From Pseudoips prasinana (taxonomy: Eukaryota; Arthropoda; Insecta; Lepidoptera; Nolidae), in the NCBI GenBank assembly GCA_951640165.1, contig OX621247.1:23968001-24032000 (forward strand): a stretch of DNA of 64,000 nt, read 5' to 3'. The notes beneath the pieces are model-generated. The model saw only the letters and a list, made by a program, of their open reading frames with translations, did not search any database and was not told the origin of the DNA. Positions 23,200 through 34,187 of this stretch are shown here, piece by piece; positions within the stretch are counted from its first letter, which is position 1, and every line of letters starts with the position of its first letter. The position numbers and the translations under genes were made by a program.

Positions 23200-23458
23200 A
23201 TCTCTGCATAGTTTGGGATCAGACGGCCGTGTATAAATAATGTCCCAGGAAACACAGTTACATAACAATATTTTCGTCGTGAACTCCTAGACACAATAAG
23301 CAATAAGCCTCATAATGGGCATGGTTTAGGTAGGTGTAGAATAACAACTACAAACATACATGTTCATATGCACACAAATATTTGTCCTGGGTGGGAATCG
23401 AACCCACCACCTCCGGCGTGAAAAGCAAGCATTTGCCAAATACGCCAACAGGCCCTCG
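23199..23458. repeat. SINE-1 pieces in opposite orientation
   Basis: 23199-23253 is a plus-strand SINE-1 tail ('agtttgggatcagacggc'). 23363-23458 is a minus-strand SINE-1 head ('gtgggaatcgaacccacc'). A rearranged pair. Confidence 0.65.
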
Positions 23459-23643
23459 ACTGTGTTTAACGACCCAGAGCTGTATTGTGCAATATTATGG
23501 TACATACCATACTAGGTCTAATGACTGTCGTATAATCTTTATTACCATTTAACATTAGAATCCACAGCTTTATGATCTTAGTATTTGCAACACTGTTATA
23601 ATAGCTTATATATCTATTTATAATATCATAAAATATAATGTAT

Positions 23644-23750
23644 GCTTGCACACCTCTTTCGCCAGTAAACGAGGCGAAAGAGGTGTGCAAGGATCGTGAC
23701 TTATGGAAGTCCGTTGTCTCTGCCTACCCCTCGAAGGAACAGGTATGAGT
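23644..23750 (+). pseudogene. LINE RT C-terminal tail with 5' foldback
   Basis: From 23680 the plus strand reads [20 protein letters not shown], ending SKEQV then a stop: the same LINE tail as 1-178. Immediately before it the start of the fragment is repeated in inverse (arms 'cttgcacacctctttcgcc' and 'ggcgaaagaggtgtgcaag', spacer about 9). Self-primed snap-back at the truncation point during insertion would give this structure. Confidence 0.7.
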
Positions 23751-23900
23751 CACGTACATATAAATTTTATTCGTTTTTATTCTCACGTATAAAACTCGTA
23801 TTAATGGATGTGTGTATATAAACGTTTAATATAAATTATAATGCGTATTAAATTGGGCTCCAAAGTTGAAAACCGGCTGAATCCTTTATGTATATTGTAG

Positions 23901-24058
23901 TATCTTGACTATTATAAAATTTGCACTAACAGAAATAATTCTGTTAGAGCAAATATTATAATAGTCAAGATAACTATGACTATGAGATAACTGACTATTA
24001 TAAAATTTGCTCTAACAGAAATAATTCTGTTAGAGCAAATATTATAATAGTCAAGATA
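23901..24058. mobile_element. Two tandem near-perfect hairpins
   Basis: 23901-23972 is a hairpin with 34-base arms around ATAA; the left arm starts TATCTTGACTATTATAAAAT. A second, shorter at its left end, spans about 23993-24058, so two palindromes lie 20 bases apart in direct order. No coding content. Likely a micro-MITE that duplicated locally. Confidence 0.9.
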
Positions 24059-24240
24059 CACCAGTGGTTACACCGTTGACCTATGGAGTCGGAGTTCAAA
24101 GTGTTCAAAACCAAGGCGCGCTCTGACTTTTGAAATTCGGTAAAAATCGTAAGAAAGCAAAACTTGAGGAGATCTTAGGCATAGCCTTAGCCTAAGATCT
24201 CCACAAATTTCCTTGACAGCATGTGTTTATAAGTGACTGA
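24058..24240 (+). repeat. Family G repeat copy 2 with internal hairpin
   Basis: Resembles 6488-6665. It contains a 13-base-arm hairpin (GGAGATCTTAGGC and complement) at about 24168-24202. Confidence 0.5.
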
Positions 24241-24299
24241 CTAGTATACAAAAATAGCAATGACCACTGGAATCTAGTTTTAATAAATACATATCTTGG

Positions 24300-24620
24300 G
24301 ACAACTCACACTGCCATCTGATCCCAAACTAGTCAGAGCCTTTTTTGTTGATAAGTGGTAATGCCTCTTCTTATGTTCTTCTGGCGCCTGGAACGCGGGT
24401 ATGCTGCTATGGTGCCCCTCTTTCGGTCGGGAAAACTAAGCAGAGCCTGTTCTATAGCATCAAGACAACTGATACACATTTATGTATTTCTAAATATCCT
24501 CTTTCGGTCGGGAAAACTAAGCAGAGCTTGTACTATAGCATCCAGACAACTTATCGGTCGGGAAAACTAAGCAGAGCCTGTACTATAGCATCCAGACAAC
24601 TGATACACATTTATACTAAC
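24300..24620 (+). repeat. Triplicated SINE-1 tail fragment
   Basis: After a reverse SINE-1 end ('catctgatcccaaact' near 24312), the unit 'tcggtcgggaaaactaagca' plus 'atagcatc.agacaac' occurs three times (starts near 24424, 24504 and 24554), at uneven spacing. ORFs through it are repeat artefacts. Confidence 0.75.
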
Positions 24621-26695
24621 TGATATACATATATTTCTGAATATTATATTATAAATGCCAGCCAGGCGCTAAAGAAATTAACGTACTCATCACACAAAGA
24701 TTTGTGGTTAGTCCTAACTACTGGATCATCCGGCTAGTTCATAAATTTAATTAGGAGTAGAATCTCTTAAAACTGCGTCAAATGGACTCTTCATCGGGCT
24801 CTTAATAGACCTTAGCTATTGAGAAAGTGTCTATGTTACAACTGCAGCATCTCATAAATACTCGTGAGTTAAAGCTATCATGCATCCCACACTTACGTAT
24901 AAATCCTTGCAAAACTTTCACTCAACACAATCGTTAATAAATATTCGTTCCAACAATGACATTTTCACTAAGTTACACCTTAAATAATGGCGTTACTGGG
25001 GCTGATTGTAGGAGCATAGGAAACTTGCAGAATAGTACCTACTCGAGCAGTTAGATCATTGACCACAACGATCTGTCATAATGTAATGACAGCCTATAAA
25101 TCTATGGTAATGGCGTTCAACGAACCTCCACTGGTAATTGATTGAATGTGTAGAGTGAATTGTGGGAATCTGCTAAGTATGGGCAATAAGAATATAACAA
25201 ACTACGTTAGTAAGGGTCTCATGTCTGTATGTTGCAAGGATTTTAAGCGGATTGTATTGATTGTATTTTATATTATTTTTGTCAAATATTCGTCTAGATA
25301 ATACGTCGAGCTTTTAGACAAATGCTCGAAGAGATATTACTAAACACCTCTCATCGTCATTATATGTAGCTGAAATCTTTTTTCAACAATCTATTAAACC
25401 AATTTCAGAGAGAGATATATATAAATGCTAGTTTTAATTATCTTTATGATACTCTAAATGCAAGTGAATAGAGCAAATTCTTCGTTCAGGCAATAATCGT
25501 AGGTATAACACAACGATGCTAGTCGTCAACAGTTACGACTAGCAATCCTATTCTTGAGTTCAATGATAAGCTCCAGTAATATCCAATTCATATTATTAGC
25601 ACTTTCATCGGTCCGTAGTTTCAATGATAGCCCTATTTATAGGAGGAAGAGAATAATAATTAATCATTAAGAGGCAGACAAGACCCATGTTTGTCGCTTG
25701 CTTATCACGCTCCTCTAATCTTATAATTTCGGGTCAAAATAGTCGCATAAACCTCTATTAAAATCATTTATTGCATGAATTATATAAATAACAAAAAAAT
25801 TAAATAAAAAATAACAATTACATCTTTTTAAAAGTAAAAAAGTAGTTGTAACGTGTTTTGACATCAATCAGTTCCTTACATATTTTCGTTTCGTTTGCGT
25901 TAAACAAGCGTGACCTAAACAAACCTGGCGGTATAAATGAATTTGAGTGCTTATTTATTTATTTTACTTTAATTAAAACGGTAGAACACTAATGTTGTAA
26001 GCCCTTTAACTGTATTGGATGTTAGTTACAGACATAATGTTATCTTCTATCGATGAAAACGCTCTGTTTCCTTTGTTACATATCCTCGGGCGAGCATTAC
26101 ATTTTATTGTAACAATAATTTTCTTAGTTCTAGAACAAGGGCTCTGATCGGTAACCAATAAAATTATTGCAACAATTAAATTTCTCTTGTCAAAGAGTAA
26201 AAGTTGAGTCACAGCTTAGTATAGAGCTTCAATTGTGAAATGTATTCAAAACCAAAATATATTCATAATTGCGGTTATTAAAATTGTTTTTATCGTCATA
26301 TAGTGAGTGTTTTTTTCAGGGTACACAGTTATTAGAATTAAAATGTATTGTCACGTAGGTTTAGTTAGTAGTCCCTCTGAACGAGGACAAGCCATATAGG
26401 ACATCATTTTTAGGGCACATGAGTATTTGCAAGCACTGAATATTAATACGGAATATTGATTGTACAATATTCCGTGTCTCTCATAATCTGATAGTACGGC
26501 ATTCTGACAGGAATTAGGAGATGTCAGGACATGTATACCAGTATTAGCTCTTCGAGATACGGGATATAACATCGCAAGATTATTGGAATTATGTGTCCGT
26601 GTAGTGCGAGCCGCTCGGCCAGGCCTGGCCGCCCAAGATTCCGGACCAAATTATCTTTGCGTAAAAACGAAGGTTTCATTTATGAATTTCGAGTT
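24621..26695. other. Intronic AT-rich DNA, nothing recognised
   Basis: About 2 kb without supported coding or repeat features; several ORFs of 60-75 codons look random. Confidence 0.35.
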
Positions 26696-26699
26696 ACAC

Positions 26700-26930
26700 G
26701 GTATAGAATATCATCACCCCATCTCATCCCGTGGGGGGCGTAGAAATCGTCCGAAGGAATACCTACCAGAGAACGGTCAGCGTTTTTTTGTGTGCTATAA
26801 CCATCAAACTACGATCGCCAAACCATCTACCAAGCGAGGCGATAATGGCATATTCCCTCATTCTTTAGGGAGGCTTTTGCCCAGCAGTGGACGTACTTTG
26901 GCTGACATTATGATGATGGTGAGGATGTCG
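26700..26930 (+). repeat. REP-3 copy
   Basis: 'tcatcccgtggggggcgtag', 'acgatcgccaa', 'gcccagcagtggacgt', with a 'gatgatgg' end. The 121-codon ORF across it is not a gene. Confidence 0.75.
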
Positions 26931-27067
26931 AGTTATACAGAAGTCTGAAGACCGGCCTAACTATCTTGCTGACTGGTCCTTCATGGGTTTCGATGCCCTC
27001 GCTTGATAAAATCTGGTAGCTAGCACCAACACATTCAAGTGGGAACAAACACCAAAAAAAATAAAAT

Positions 27068-27313
27068 AATATCTTAGGACATTATCACACACGGTTATCT
27101 GATCCAAACCTAAGCAGAGCTTGTACTATGGAAACCAGATAACTGATATAATACATATAGTACTTTTCTTTTGTAAATACACACTTATATAGATAATTAT
27201 ACCCAGACTCAGGACAAACAGGCATGTTCATGCACACATATATCTGTCCTGGGTGGGAATCGAACCCACGACCTGCGGCGTGCAAAGCAAGCATTTGCCA
27301 ACCACGCCACAGG
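27068..27313 (-). mobile_element. SINE-1 copy
   Basis: Complete reverse copy, from 'aggacattatcacacacgg' to 'ccaaccacgccacaggc', with the B-box complement 'gggaatcgaaccc'. Confidence 0.8.
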
Positions 27314-27511
27314 CAAAAATGAGATTAGGGGAGGCAAATAGAAGACATCTTTTTTGCATTGTCTTAATAGCATGCGAATTTGGTGGGCTAGGGCTAGTCT
27401 AGATAGGGTTTTAGGTGACATTTACTACCAATTTAATGATTTACTCTCCTCTGAGTCAATAATTCTATTTATAACTGTACTTTATATACGTATAGAGTTC
27501 CAATCGTTGTC

Positions 27512-27692
27512 GTACTAATATTATATAGGCGAAGAAAGTTTGAGAGTGTGTATGTTTGTTCTTCTTCACGTCTAAACGGCTGGAGCGATTTTAATAAAAT
27601 TTGGTATGGAGTTAGCTAATACCCTAGATTAACACATAGGGTATAATTTATAAAGCTTAACGCCGGTAGAACTGCGGGACACAGCTAGTAGA
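27512..27692 (+). mobile_element. Helitron-like non-autonomous element
   Basis: Begins 'tactaatattatataggc', has 'gagcgattttaataaaattt' in the middle and ends 'gcgggacacagctagta'. Both characteristic ends are present, so it may be complete at about 180 bases. Confidence 0.5.
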
Positions 27693-27930
27693 TTAATAAA
27701 AACCTTTCATATTTCTTTTTGCTTTCTTTCAATCTTTATTGTATTTATTTGATATGTGGAGGAATATAAATTATTTAGTACGTTTGTATCTTTAACCTTT
27801 GTTAAATGTGACATAGCATATATAGTAAGGGGGCACTTATAAGACTACTACTACTTCTTCATTTGAATCACATAGATAAGTTTACAAAATAAGAAAAATA
27901 GGGTTTAAATTAAAATGAATGTGTTTGTCT

Positions 27931-28072
27931 TGTACAGATGCCAGCACATCAAGCTACCCCAATCTGTCAAATTTCTTCAATTGAATGTGAACCTTATGCT
28001 TATGTGATAAAGTTGCAAATCTATAAAGAAATTTGACAGATTGGTGTAGCTGGATATGCTGGCGTCTGTACA
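27931..28072. mobile_element. Foldback MITE-c, copy 1 (intact)
   Basis: Long inverted repeats: the left end starts TGTACAGATGCCAGCACATC and the right end closes with GGCGTCTGTACA; inner arms pair through 'ccaatctgtcaaattt'. The same element at 46328-46458 is broken by a LINE. Confidence 0.8.
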
Positions 28073-28806
28073 TTTGAAGTGAACAATATTATGAAAATGT
28101 TAAGGATCATACAAGGGCTCCTGAGGTCTCTTGGTAATTCTTGTAAAGTTCGACGAAGATCTGTAGTCAATCCCGGACAGTAAAAATAATATAAAATTTA
28201 TCGAAAATATTTTAACCAGAATCTCAATATAAAAAAGACATGTTCATTCACAAAATCCATTAGTGCATTTATTAATGGATGGTACATAATATTAATAAAT
28301 CAAAATACGAAAAGACATCTTTGCTCACAATATAATTTAATATTTATATTAATATAATTTTATAAAGTTTATATTCTCTCAGAAATATCATGATTAATTG
28401 CAACTATTATTAAACGATCTTAAATAGAACATATCTTGAATCAATCAATACTTTAAATAGTAAAGTAGCTACAACATAATTTTCCATTTGCTTCAAATAT
28501 ATGGCTTAACAAAAACTGATTATATGCATAATTTATACTGGATTGACCAAGATTTTATTAATAGACCGAGTTACTTAACTTGCATAAATTACTTGGCACA
28601 ATAAATTATACAATATGAAATATATTTCCCAAATTTTTCATCGTTTATTTTCTAGATAGTTTCAAACTTATAGTGTATTTAACGTCTAGATCTTTATGTG
28701 AAATAAACTGGGAAATCAACTTGAAGGGTTTATATTGTTATGTTATTTATATATTTTTTTAACTTCTTAAGTTTATTTAAAATTTTGAGTAATACTTAGT
28801 ACTTAC
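28073..28806. other. Intron sequence next to exon 1, AT-rich
   Basis: No repeats recognised. It lies just downstream of the exon 1 donor, where intronic enhancers are common, but I see no specific sites. Confidence 0.35.
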
Positions 28807-28827
28807 GATTTGTATTACGGTCGCCAT
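28807..28827 (-). CDS. Gene 1 exon 1 coding part (start of signal peptide)
   Basis: Seven codons read MATVIQI and end at a perfect GTAAGT donor (28806-28801). The start context GTGAAAATGGC fits the insect AAAATG preference. Spliced in phase 0 to 4949 it continues IRLLVIIQISKTVRC, a typical signal peptide with a hydrophobic core and Cys near the cleavage point. Together with the TATA box and a plausible short leader this supports exon 1, but the join over 24 kb is inferred, not observed. Confidence 0.65.
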
Positions 28828-28988
28828 TTTCACGAAAATCAGTAATGGTCACCAATCAACACAGTTCTGTCAACACAACATAGTCAATCACTAACACCGA
28901 AGTCCGAACTCCTGATTTTGATACTTTTCCTGAGGGTTGTTCGTCTGGTGGGGTAGACGGCCGTGTGTCGTTGCAGCCGTGCTAGAGT
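28828..28988 (-). promoter_or_regulatory. Proposed 5' untranslated region of gene 1
   Basis: From a possible initiator (TTCACTC, A at 28988) about 34 bases from the start of the TATA box, down to the ATG at 28827. No interfering intron boundary is visible in this leader. Confidence 0.4.
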
Positions 28989-29014
28989 GAAGTTCAAGGC
29001 TAGACAGTGCTAGG

Positions 29015-29022
29015 CTTATATA
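29015..29022 (-). promoter_or_regulatory. TATA box of gene 1
   Basis: TATATAAG on the minus strand, in a locally GC-rich setting (CCCCCG just upstream). Spacing to the candidate initiator is compatible with a TATA-dependent, strongly regulated insect promoter. Direct repeats of GCACTAGT lie just upstream, at about 29046-29070. Confidence 0.6.
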
Positions 29023-29099
29023 CGGGGGTAGCGGAGCGTGGCGCTGCACTAGTGTTGCACTAGTATTGCAGTGGGTAGGGACCTCAGTACGCAAACAAC

Positions 29100-30895
29100 T
29101 CCATGGAGTGGTTGTCAAAGTTGGGCGGTGTTAATAGAACTAATCGATGTTTGATCTTTCGATTGTTTAATGTTATTGTTTTGGCTTTCACTAAACCGAA
29201 AGAGATGATGCCAAAGAGAATTAACCATAAACAATATACTCATTGTTTATTGTGTCGTCTACTAAATATGCTCTATAGATATAGTTAGATAACTAAGGCG
29301 TTGTTTGCGATACGGAATGTAAAAAATAATTCAATTTTATAACTGATTAATCTTGTAGGTACTTTACATTGTCATTACGAAGAAAAATATCTTATTTTTT
29401 ATATATAGAAATGAATCTGGTTGGATAATTTGATCGGGTGAATACTAGAATAACTAACAAATGAGCTGCTGGAAGTAAACAATAATCAAGATATGTCGAA
29501 ACAATAGTATTTCTGTTCATAGTAACATCGTCAGTTTACTGTTTACTTACATGAAATATGTTAATAGCGCACACTAAATGGATTACAACTCATGTTTATA
29601 GGAGATAAATACGAAGATAAAGAAAATAATGTTCGGAAAAGAAATTTATAAACAAAACAACATTAAGAAATTACTTATACCAAAGAAACAAAAAACACGA
29701 GGAGTTATAAATGAATTTATTACATTTATATGACATATACATATGAGAAAATTTTAAAATAATTACAGACACACATAAAAGAAATATTTTACTAATAAAA
29801 GTGTTTCTGCTAAGTTGTTTCGAAACGTAGATGGGACTACATCCATATATCCATAAACAGGTGTTACATCTGTCAGCCTATAATAATATGAATAATTTAA
29901 TAAGTTGCAAGAGTGTAATAATTTATTAAGCATGGCGAAATTTGAATTTGTTAATAACTAAAAGGAATATATCATTGAAGGTGATAGGGTCACCTTTTAG
30001 ATACTTATATTACTCTTCAATTGGGTTTTGACAAGTTTATCGTAAAATAAAGTTGACCTCAAATGGAATTCTTATATATTTTCCTATTAAATCAATAATA
30101 TAAATCTATTTCGACAGCAACATTTTTTCTTGTGAGAACCAAATTCAGTTAAGCAATTCACTTCTACGAATTTTGTCGTAGTAATTATGTAGATACTACG
30201 AAATTAGTCAATTAAGTGAGGTTGTTGAAACCGTAGCATTGAGTATCTGGTGATATAAATAACAAAGTTTCGTCACCAATAAATTATTGGGATTACTCAT
30301 TTATCAAATAGTCTATTTCATTAATTAGTTGGTTATACCTTGTTAAATTATGATGCCATTTGTATAAGTAGTTCAGAATATAGACAATAATTTATAAGCT
30401 ATAAAATTTGATAATTATAACTTCTTTTAACCGAAGTCAAAAATGAAGATGGATCTCAACTGAATGCGTATGTTTTCTTCGTGTCGACAGCACACTTTAA
30501 ATTTTGATTTGCCAGCACTTGGCTGTGTTGACTGTTTTCTTATGTATTAAGCTTGCTCAGAGTGTAAGGTTAAAGAGAATACATATTTTTAAATTATAAA
30601 TTAAAACACAATTAATTGTGTTAAACTTTGAGTGACGTTGTTAGCACCCACGGTGCATTAACATTTCCACGCCTAGGGCAAAGCTCATCTTAAGTACCTT
30701 TAGCATTTGCCTATGCGTTATGTAATGAACGATAGAAAGGATGGGCGCGTTTGTCCGTAAAATCTTCAATTGCTCCCTTGCTAACATGAATAAACTAATA
30801 ACGATTGTGAATAACTCAATAATAGCCAGTAAGTAAAAGTAATTACGTATAACGCTATTTATATGACATTTTATTACGTTACCACCTAATTAAAT
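29100..30895. other. Upstream region of gene 1, no gene seen
   Basis: 1.8 kb of AT-rich DNA with no family repeats, which is unusual in this window. It probably includes the upstream control region of gene 1; this is inference from position. Confidence 0.4.
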
Positions 30896-30902
30896 CCAAT
30901 TT

Positions 30903-31452
30903 CTTATTCATTTATTTATTTTATTTATTTAATCATTCTTGTACACACAAAACATACAATAAATAGACAAAAATACGAAGAGATGAACAGTACAAAGGTG
31001 CTGCTTATTTCGCAAGAAATTTCTTCCAGCAGACCCGCGACAGGAAAATTTTTAAAGAGCTATAATAATGTGTGTAGGTCTATAATACACTTACATACTA
31101 ATAATTGCATATATACTTAAATACATATAAATATTATATCCAATTTAGACTTAGCAATAAACTAAATACTAATAATACATTCTATGAGGATGAAATTGAA
31201 AGATAGTGATTTTTCACTAGTCTTTTGAAAGTGTGAATAGTTTTACAGTTTTGTATATTTATCGGAAGACAGTTCCACAGTCTGACTGCATGAACAGTAA
31301 AGGAATAGGAATAAAAATCTGTTTTATGGATTGGAAGTTTTAGGATGGATTTCAGATGAGATCTACACAGAGCATCATTTGGATATTTAAAAGAAAACCG
31401 CTCTCGCAGATAGGACGGGGACAGAGGATTATGCAGGATATTGAAAATTATA
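30903..31452 (-). pseudogene. LINE ORF2 C-terminal fragment with 3' tail
   Basis: On the minus strand, about 31452 down to 31185 reads FNILHNPLSPSYLRERF, then PIHKTDFYSYSF, LWNCLPINIQ and FKRLV. This order (R-F-P-H-T-x-F-SF-LWN-LP) is the usual C-terminal module of non-LTR retrotransposon ORF2. The plus-strand start (TTTAT)n is the element's (AAATA)n tail. It is 5'-truncated where REP-3 begins at 31455. Confidence 0.7.
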
Positions 31453-31454
31453 AC

Positions 31455-31690
31455 AGCTGTAAAAATTCCACTGCTGGACAAAAGCCTCCCCCAAGAATCA
31501 TCTTGGGGGATATGTCATAATCGCCACGCTTATTGGCGAGGCGATCGCAGTAAGATGGTCTTAGTACACAAAAGGAAGCTGCTGCCCATGCTCTGATAAA
31601 TAGTCCCTCGGGTTGACTTCTACGCCCCCCATGGAATAAAATGGGTTGATGATATTCTGATATTGGCCGCTGTCACCACGCAGCAATTTC
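31455..31690 (-). repeat. REP-3 copy, reverse
   Basis: 'ccactgctggacaaaagcct', 'atcttgggggatatg', 'gcgatcgcagta', 'cgccccccatgg'. It is flanked by the LINE fragment and MITE-a. Confidence 0.75.
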
Positions 31691-31699
31691 TTATTACTA

Positions 31700-31848
31700 T
31701 ATGAACATTGTTAACAGGTATTAACGCGACTAACCTAATTGTTATTTTCCCGACGTCATCCCGTGACCACGATCAATGCAACTTGGTCGAAACGTCGGTA
31801 AAATAACAATAAGGTTAGTCGCGTTAATACCTGTTAACAATGTTCATA
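31700..31848. mobile_element. Foldback MITE-a, copy 2
   Basis: Same inverted ends as 722-876. The inner palindrome is incomplete: only the right arm 'catcccgtgacc' remains. The matching flank 'tataattatgatacgcgaaa' follows, as in copy 1. Confidence 0.75.
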
Positions 31849-31876
31849 TATAATTATGATACGCGAAAGTTTAAAA

Positions 31877-32186
31877 ACTATTTATAAAATAGATAAATAT
31901 TTTGTTTCTGTTGGACAAGAGCAAAACGGCCACAATAATAGACGTTAATTTATTTCGCCTATAGAGAAAACTGTCGATTGCTCCTTTTTTATTGGTAACA
32001 AAATAGCTACGCACAGTGTTCTCTAGGAAATAGACAGTGTGCTATAATTTGCGCATACTACCGTGTATTAAAATATTTCCGGCGTAGCTGTGTAGTTGGC
32101 CAATCTCCGCTGAGTAACGACAAACTCATATTAGGCCAGGAATACTATCAATTATCTAGTTTATAAAAGCATCACTATAAATTGCA
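31877..32186. other. Intergenic, nothing recognised
   Basis: AT-rich with no repeat or coding match. Confidence 0.35.
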
Positions 32187-32319
32187 AAGGGTACACACGG
32201 CAACATATCAAGCTATACAATTCCAATATAAGCTGACCTCTAATTTTATGGAAATCCTATACATTGCGGGATCAGATTTTACTGGAAATGTATAGCTTGA
32301 TATGTAGCCGTGTGTACTA
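32187..32319. mobile_element. Foldback MITE-b, copy 2
   Basis: Starts 'gtacacacggcaacatatca' and ends 'gatatgtagccgtgtgtac', which pair almost perfectly; inner 'ataagctgacc' is a partial match. Slightly better ends than 23072-23199. Confidence 0.8.
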
Positions 32320-32734
32320 GGGGTTTAATTCAAAAATAATTCAAAGTCGTGTGGTGTAAAGAGCCCCGTCAAGTTTCCTACACAGCGCCATATATAACTT
32401 CCCATATATATATTAACAAAGCTATCTCTAATCTAGAAATGGAAACTATTGTTTAGTTATACGATTTTAAGATATAATACACACGGTCAATGTTGCCATA
32501 ATAAAATGATGTTTAATCTTATTTCCGTCCTAATGCGACTACGAGTATCGGACGTATGAAAAAAGTCAAGGAAATATCTATTCAGCTCATTTAAGATTTC
32601 TTTAACTGGCGAACTGTCAATATCTAATACATATAAGCAGTTCGAGAGTTGAAAGTATAGTAAATGTTTCCAAATACAAGCCATATAGTAAAACAATGGC
32701 GCTGATTTGATAGCTCAGGAATTAATGATTTCAG

Positions 32735-32830
32735 CGGAGGACAACTATTTGTGTGACCCATTAGAAGTTGTTCTGAGTCTGGGTGTGCTTTCTGTCCATC
32801 ATTTATATATTTGTAAAGTGCCCTGCGATA
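32735..32830 (+). repeat. SINE-3 tail fragment
   Basis: 'aggacaactatttgtgtgac' and 'ctgagtctgggtgtgctttc', also found at 37838-37930. The reverse of this body occurs with tRNA-like heads at 39240-39360, 41345-41455 and 59145-59230. Confidence 0.5.
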
Positions 32831-32909
32831 AAGGAATTATTTTCACTAGTGCGGATAGAAGGATAGAACATGTAACTGCTAAAATGTTTATGGTCTGTGG
32901 TGATGGCGC

Positions 32910-33100
32910 TTCATTAAGTCAGCCGAATGACGTCCACTGCTGCACAAAAGCCTTCGCCAAGAATGTGGAGAAATGTCATAATCGTATGCATGCCATAATT
33001 GCAGTATGGTGCTCATAGTACACAGAGAGACGCTGCTATCCGTTCGTGGTAGATATTCCCTGGGGTAGTAATATTCTAAGCTGTAGCACACAGCAGCAGT
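32910..33100 (-). repeat. REP-3 degenerate reverse copy
   Basis: 'cgtccactgctgcacaaaag' and a decayed 'tagatattccctggggta'. ORFs crossing it on both strands are artefacts. Confidence 0.6.
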
Positions 33101-34185
33101 TTAAGTCAGCAATCATTTACTATTATGAATAATCAGGCAACTCTTAGACCGAGAAAGGTAATTTTCGTACTGATTGGTCCTTTTATGATGAAGGCAAGAA
33201 ATTTTAATTTTTCGAAAGTCCCATGAGACAAGAAATAGATATGATTCTTGCTTTAAAGAAAGTTCAAACGAATAGTCACTAGCAAGTCATACTTAATTGT
33301 TTTAATTAAAAACTATGAACGTCATAGAAAGTTCATTCGATACACCTCAAAAATCAAATATTATTTAATATTCTATAACAAATCGAAATTCACGAAACGA
33401 ATTGATGCAATTAAAACATGCCAATGAAGAGATCACATAGCTGGATTACGTCAAATGTGCGATCGACAAAATTGGCATATGTACCAACACTTTGGCGTGA
33501 GAATGAGCTTCGATGCGTAATAATCATATTTCATCTATACCATTGTATATAAGGATGCTTAACTTTAGACTTGAGCCGTTACCTAATCAATCAGATTATC
33601 AAAGAATCTCCTTAAGTCTGAAGTTAAGTAGCGGCTTAGATAGGATTTTCATTTATAAATACGATTCTGTTTTGACTTGGTAAACCTTATGTCTATATTT
33701 CTCACTTAGTATTTAATATTGCCAATTAGTGCGGCGTCATCCTATAAATAAATCATCAATAATTTACTTAAATGCTCCGCCAATGCCTTTCTTTGGTTTA
33801 ACGTTTTAAAACTATTAACTTACTAAATAATTCAACAATTTAAATCACCATAATTTACCTTCTCTTTTATAATTGTTGTTTTAGTATTATGCAATTTATT
33901 GTATAGTATATCAACTGCTAAACTATGGTATAGTATAAATACCTCGTTGTCCTAGCGGTAGAGTGATAAACCGTACGTAAAAAGGTCTTAGGGACGATGA
34001 GATTATTAGGGAATTAATGCCAATAAAGAACACTATTTTGTTTATATTTTACCGTCGACACTGACCTTAGTTGAAATTCAACGCCCCATTTAAGTTGATA
34101 AATGTAGCATAATGTTGAACTGGGGCCATTTCGACAAAAATTACGACATCGACCCAATATATGAGTGAGTTTGTATAATACAATA
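33101..34185. other. Intergenic AT-rich DNA
   Basis: No gene. 33940-33990 has a tRNA-like A-box motif ('tcctagcggtagagtg') without a clear B box, so it is probably a SINE head remnant. Confidence 0.35.
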
Positions 34186-34187
34186 AT

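Larger units (their letters stand above)
4950..28806 (-). other. Proposed 23.9 kb intron of gene 1
   Basis: Bounded on the minus strand by GTAAGT at 28806-28801 and a pyrimidine-rich acceptor ending CAG at 4952-4950. Joining the flanks keeps phase 0 and completes a signal peptide. The interior holds only repeats and AT-rich DNA; I saw no further convincing exon. Alternative or extra 5' exons cannot be excluded without transcript data. Confidence 0.65.

Noticed and set aside
23644..24060. CRISPR-like array from repeated palindromes
   Set aside because: Only two units, no unique spacers of constant length, and the context is an animal genome.
24345..24623. Two overlapping ORFs with repeated GKLSRACTIASRQL
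   Set aside because: The peptide repeat is only the translation of tandem SINE-tail units.
26583..26948. 121-codon ORF
   Set aside because: Mostly within a REP-3 copy; the frame is not kept in the other seven copies.
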